Source: CBIFWW01 sp966186435
Lineage (GTDB): Bacteria; Pseudomonadota; Gammaproteobacteria; Enterobacterales; Enterobacteriaceae
Reading direction: 5' to 3'
DNA: 6,776 nt
Assembly: GCA_966186435.1 (NCBI GenBank)
Contig: CBIFWW010000165.1
Coordinates: 1 to 6,776, forward strand
Below are positions 4,842 to 6,776 of this stretch, piece by piece. The number at the start of each line of letters is the position of its first letter. The first letter of the stretch is position 1. Made by a program: the position numbers and the translations under genes. The notes below the pieces were generated by a model. It was not told the DNA's origin, did not search any database, and saw nothing but the letters and a program-made list of their open reading frames with translations.

Positions 4842-6368
4842 GTTCTTCCGGAACATTTTCAGCATGCGCTGAGTGACAGTGAAACCACCAAAAATATTGA
4901 TGCTGGCGATCAGTACCGCGATAAAGCTGAAGAAAGATACCCAGCCACCGTGACCAATCTGCAACAGCGCCCCTACCACAATGATCCCGGAAATCGCATT
5001 GGTTACCGACATCAGCGGGGTGTGCAACGCATGGTTTACGTTCCAGACCACGTAATAACCCACCACACAGGCCAGTGCAAACACCGTAAAGTGGCCAAGG
5101 AACTCCTTCGGCGCCACATTAGCCAGCCAGCCAAACAGGATGATGGCCAACGCCATGATGGCGTACTTGCGCCATGGCGAGGTAGGCTCCAGTGGGGCTT
5201 TTTCCAGCGGCTTGCTCTGGGTTGGCGCACCCTGCTTAGCAGATACCTGAATAGGTGGTGCTGGCCAGGTGACTTCCCCGTCGCGGGTAACGGTCACGCC
5301 GCGCACTACCACATCGTCAAAGTCGAGAACCACGTTACCGTCTTTCTCTTTGCACAGCAGCTTAAGCAGATTCACCAGGTTGGTGCCGTACAGCTGGGAG
5401 GATTGGGTCGGCAAACGGCTGGCTAAATCGGTATAACCTATGATTTTCACCCCGTTATCGGTGACAAACACCTGGCCCGGTACGGTGTACTCACAGTTAC
5501 CGCCGTTTTGCGCCGCCAGATCCACTACTACGCTACCGGGGGCCATGGAATCCACCATTTCACGAGTGATCAGCTTCGGCGCTGGCTTGCCTGGTATTAG
5601 TGCGGTGGTGACGATAATGTCGACTTCTTTAGCCTGCGCGGCGAACAGCGACATCTCTGCCTTGATAAAGGCCTCGGACATCACTTTGGCGTAGCCGTCG
5701 CCGCTGCCCGCTTCTTCCTTGAAATCCATCTCAAGGAATTCGGCACCCATACTCTGCACCTGCTCTTTTACTTCCGGGCGGGTGTCGAAGGCGCGCACGA
5801 TGGCACCCAGACTACCGGCGGCCCCGATGGCCGCCAGGCCAGCCACCCCTGCGCCAATCATCATGACTTTTGCCGGTGGCACTTTACCGGCGGCGGTGAT
5901 TTGCCCGGTAAAGAAACGGCCAAACTCGTGGGCCGCTTCCACAATGGCGCGGTAACCGGCGATATTGGCCATGGAGCTTAAGGCATCGAGCGATTGGGCG
6001 CGGGAAATACGCGGCACCGAATCCATTGCCATCACGGTAATGTTGCGGGCATTTAGCTTCTCAAGCAGTGCAGGGTTTTGCGCTGGCCAGATAAAGCTAA
6101 TTAATACCGTGCCCGGGTTCATCAACGCGATTTCTGCGTCATCCGGTGCATTTACCTTGAGGATAACCTCAGATTGCCATACGGCATCTGGCGCAACGAT
6201 TTCCGCCCCAGACGCGGTATAAGCGCTATTGTCGAAACTGGCGAGCTTGCCTGCATCACGTTCTATGGCTACCGTAAAACCCAACTTAAGCAGCTGTTCC
6301 ACCGTCTTCGGTGTCGCCGCCACGCGGGTTTCATTGGTCAACCGTTCTTTTGGTACACCAATACGCAT
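4839..6368 (-). CDS. pntA: NAD(P) transhydrogenase subunit alpha PntA
   Basis: Alpha subunit of the proton-translocating transhydrogenase; its cytoplasmic domain I binds NAD(H) and hands hydride to NADP+ on PntB domain III. The start at 6368 gives MRIGVPKER and 509 residues (E. coli 510). The in-frame ATG at 6383 would add five residues and place the ribosome binding site inside the coding region, so I reject it. Domain I spans about 1-375 with the Rossmann motif GAGVAGLA at 172-179 and the conserved stretch RAQSLDALSS at 123-132. A Pro/Lys-rich linker (about 376-398) leads to four hydrophobic segments at about 401-418, 424-443, 450-470 and 478-496, ending in MFRKN. The linker lacks the Cys-x-Cys that I recall just before SPWRKY in E. 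coli. First gene of the pntA-pntB operon, intact. Confidence 0.98.
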   Translation of the reverse strand: MRIGVPKERLTNETRVAATPKTVEQLLKLGFTVAIERDAGKLASFDNSAYTASGAEIVAPDAVWQSEVILKVNAPDDAEIALMNPGTVLISFIWPAQNPALLEKLNARNITVMAMDSVPRISRAQSLDALSSMANIAGYRAIVEAAHEFGRFFTGQITAAGKVPPAKVMMIGAGVAGLAAIGAAGSLGAIVRAFDTRPEVKEQVQSMGAEFLEMDFKEEAGSGDGYAKVMSEAFIKAEMSLFAAQAKEVDIIVTTALIPGKPAPKLITREMVDSMAPGSVVVDLAAQNGGNCEYTVPGQVFVTDNGVKIIGYTDLASRLPTQSSQLYGTNLVNLLKLLCKEKDGNVVLDFDDVVVRGVTVTRDGEVTWPAPPIQVSAKQGAPTQSKPLEKAPLEPTSPWRKYAIMALAIILFGWLANVAPKEFLGHFTVFALACVVGYYVVWNVNHALHTPLMSVTNAISGIIVVGALLQIGHGGWVSFFSFIAVLIASINIFGGFTVTQRMLKMFRKN

Positions 6369-6374
6369 AGTATT

Positions 6375-6379
6375 CCCTT
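6375..6379 (-). promoter_or_regulatory. pntA ribosome binding site that decides the start
   Basis: AAGGG on the minus strand (6379-6375) lies six bases before the ATG at 6368. It falls within the five extra codons of the longer frame starting at 6383, which supports the shorter, family-typical N-terminus. Confidence 0.7.
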
Positions 6380-6668
6380 CCATCGGTTTCTTTGTGGAGT
6401 TTGCCAGCGTGCCGTGGCTGAGCCTGCGGGGCGAGTGTCAGCCGCGTTCACATAAATCGCACAAACTTTACCTGTAACAAACTTTCTATAACCTACTGAA
6501 AACAGTCAGCCAGCGCTAGCTCAAACTCCCTCTTATTGATGCATTATTAGCAAAAATTTATTGCCGGGCTGTTGAGTTAGCTAATTTTGCTTTAATTCTG
6601 CGCCAAATTGCGAACAATTCGCTTATTGCAGGCAACAAAGCATGATATCTCGCGGTTAAAAAGTGATA

Positions 6669-6692
6669 TTTAACATTATGTTAAATGTTAAA
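6669..6692. repeat. Palindrome plus direct repeat of ATGTTAAA, operator-like
   Basis: TTTAACAT (6669-6676) and ATGTTAAA (6678-6685) form a perfect inverted repeat around one base. A second ATGTTAAA (6685-6692) follows in direct orientation, sharing one base with the first. Three copies of the same octamer in 24 bases, in a gap that is probably divergent, look like a binding site for a dimeric regulator with an extra half-site. The TGTTA direct repeats are seven bases apart, not the roughly 11 typical of ArcA sites, so I do not assign ArcA. Confidence 0.45.
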
Positions 6693-6726
6693 GTAATTAG
6701 CTATATCGATTCTGCAAATACATTTC

Positions 6727-6754
6727 TTGCCTTGTAGCTAAAAGGGGCTATTCT
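6727..6754 (+). promoter_or_regulatory. Possible sigma-70 promoter pointing out of the right edge
   Basis: TTGCCT (6727-6732) and TATTCT (6749-6754) are spaced by 16 bases and each match four of six consensus positions. Direction and position fit a gene starting past the edge, divergent from pntA. Such pairs occur by chance in AT-rich DNA, so confidence is low. Confidence 0.3.
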
Positions 6755-6776
6755 GCCATTGCGCCGCCTTACCCCG

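Larger units (their letters stand above)
6369..6776. other. AT-rich region upstream of pntA, up to the right edge
   Basis: These 408 bases hold no convincing gene. The part next to pntA contains GGCTGA (6416-6421) with TCAGCC (6438-6443), a six-bp stem in the likely pntA leader. ACTG-AAAA-CAGT is at 6495-6506, AGCAAAA (6549-6555) pairs with TTTTGCT (6585-6591), and AATTG-CGAA-CAATT at 6606-6619 overlaps GCGAA-CAA-TTCGC at 6610-6622. A stronger repeat cluster is at 6669-6692 and a possible outward promoter at 6727-6754. The pntA promoter must be here but no hexamer pair stood out. In E. coli the gene divergent from pntA is ydgH, so a plus-strand gene may start just past the edge. Confidence 0.6.

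Noticed and set aside
6369..6383. A five-residue N-terminal extension of PntA
   Set aside because: The Shine-Dalgarno sequence for the MRIG start lies inside it, and family members start at MRIG.
6446..6466. A CRP-like site in the pntA leader (TGTGC and TGTGA on the minus strand)
   Set aside because: The two half-sites are in the same orientation instead of inverted, so they do not form a CRP dyad.
4827..6477. Plus-strand reading frames of 78-199 codons opposite and just upstream of pntA
   Set aside because: Shadows created by the codon bias of pntA; the translations resemble no family I know, and those extending past 6368 depend on antisense sequence for most of their length.
1..6776. Mobile elements, CRISPR arrays, tRNA or rRNA genes, or a new defence or biosynthetic system
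   Set aside because: No transposase-like frame, spaced repeat array or tRNA-like structure was seen, and all complete genes belong to well-known housekeeping families.

Overview
The window comes from a gammaproteobacterial chromosome of the order Enterobacterales. The encoded Ogt, FNR, UspE, PntA and PntB match the Escherichia coli proteins in length and, as far as I can recall those sequences, in most residues. The small differences, the AT-rich gaps and the gene order point to a relative such as Yersinia, Serratia or a neighbouring genus rather than E. coli. That placement is inference. In E. coli, pntAB and the fnr region lie at separate loci; here they are adjacent.

Layout from left to right. 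Positions 1-257 (minus) hold the start of a membrane-anchored coiled-coil protein that runs off the left edge. Positions 258-803 are an AT-rich divergent gap with a small hairpin, a cluster of ATTACC/GGTAAT hexamers and a 14-bp palindrome just before ogt. On the plus strand follow ogt (804-1319, O6-alkylguanine-DNA alkyltransferase), fnr (1531-2283, oxygen-sensing iron-sulfur regulator) and uspE (2420-3361, tandem universal stress protein). Each has its own intergenic leader, and two of these gaps contain long perfect inverted repeats. A strong bidirectional terminator at 3389-3427 separates uspE from the convergent operon pntA-pntB (minus, 6368 down to 3440), which encodes the proton-translocating NAD(P) transhydrogenase. 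Positions 6369-6776 are a second AT-rich gap that probably carries the pntA promoter and a promoter pointing out of the right edge.

Functionally this is housekeeping redox and stress chromosome. FNR senses oxygen and has a near-perfect FNR box over its own predicted transcription start. UspE is a stress protein. PntAB sets the NADPH/NADH balance using the proton gradient. Ogt repairs alkylated DNA. All five complete genes look intact, with their key catalytic or ligand residues present.

I see no mobile element, CRISPR array, tRNA or rRNA, and no novel multi-gene system. The points worth a second look are intergenic: repeat clusters that look like operators, an unusual hairpin after fnr, and the unidentified protein at the left edge. 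Two start sites need care: the longest reading frames of fnr and pntA are too long by 14 and 5 residues.
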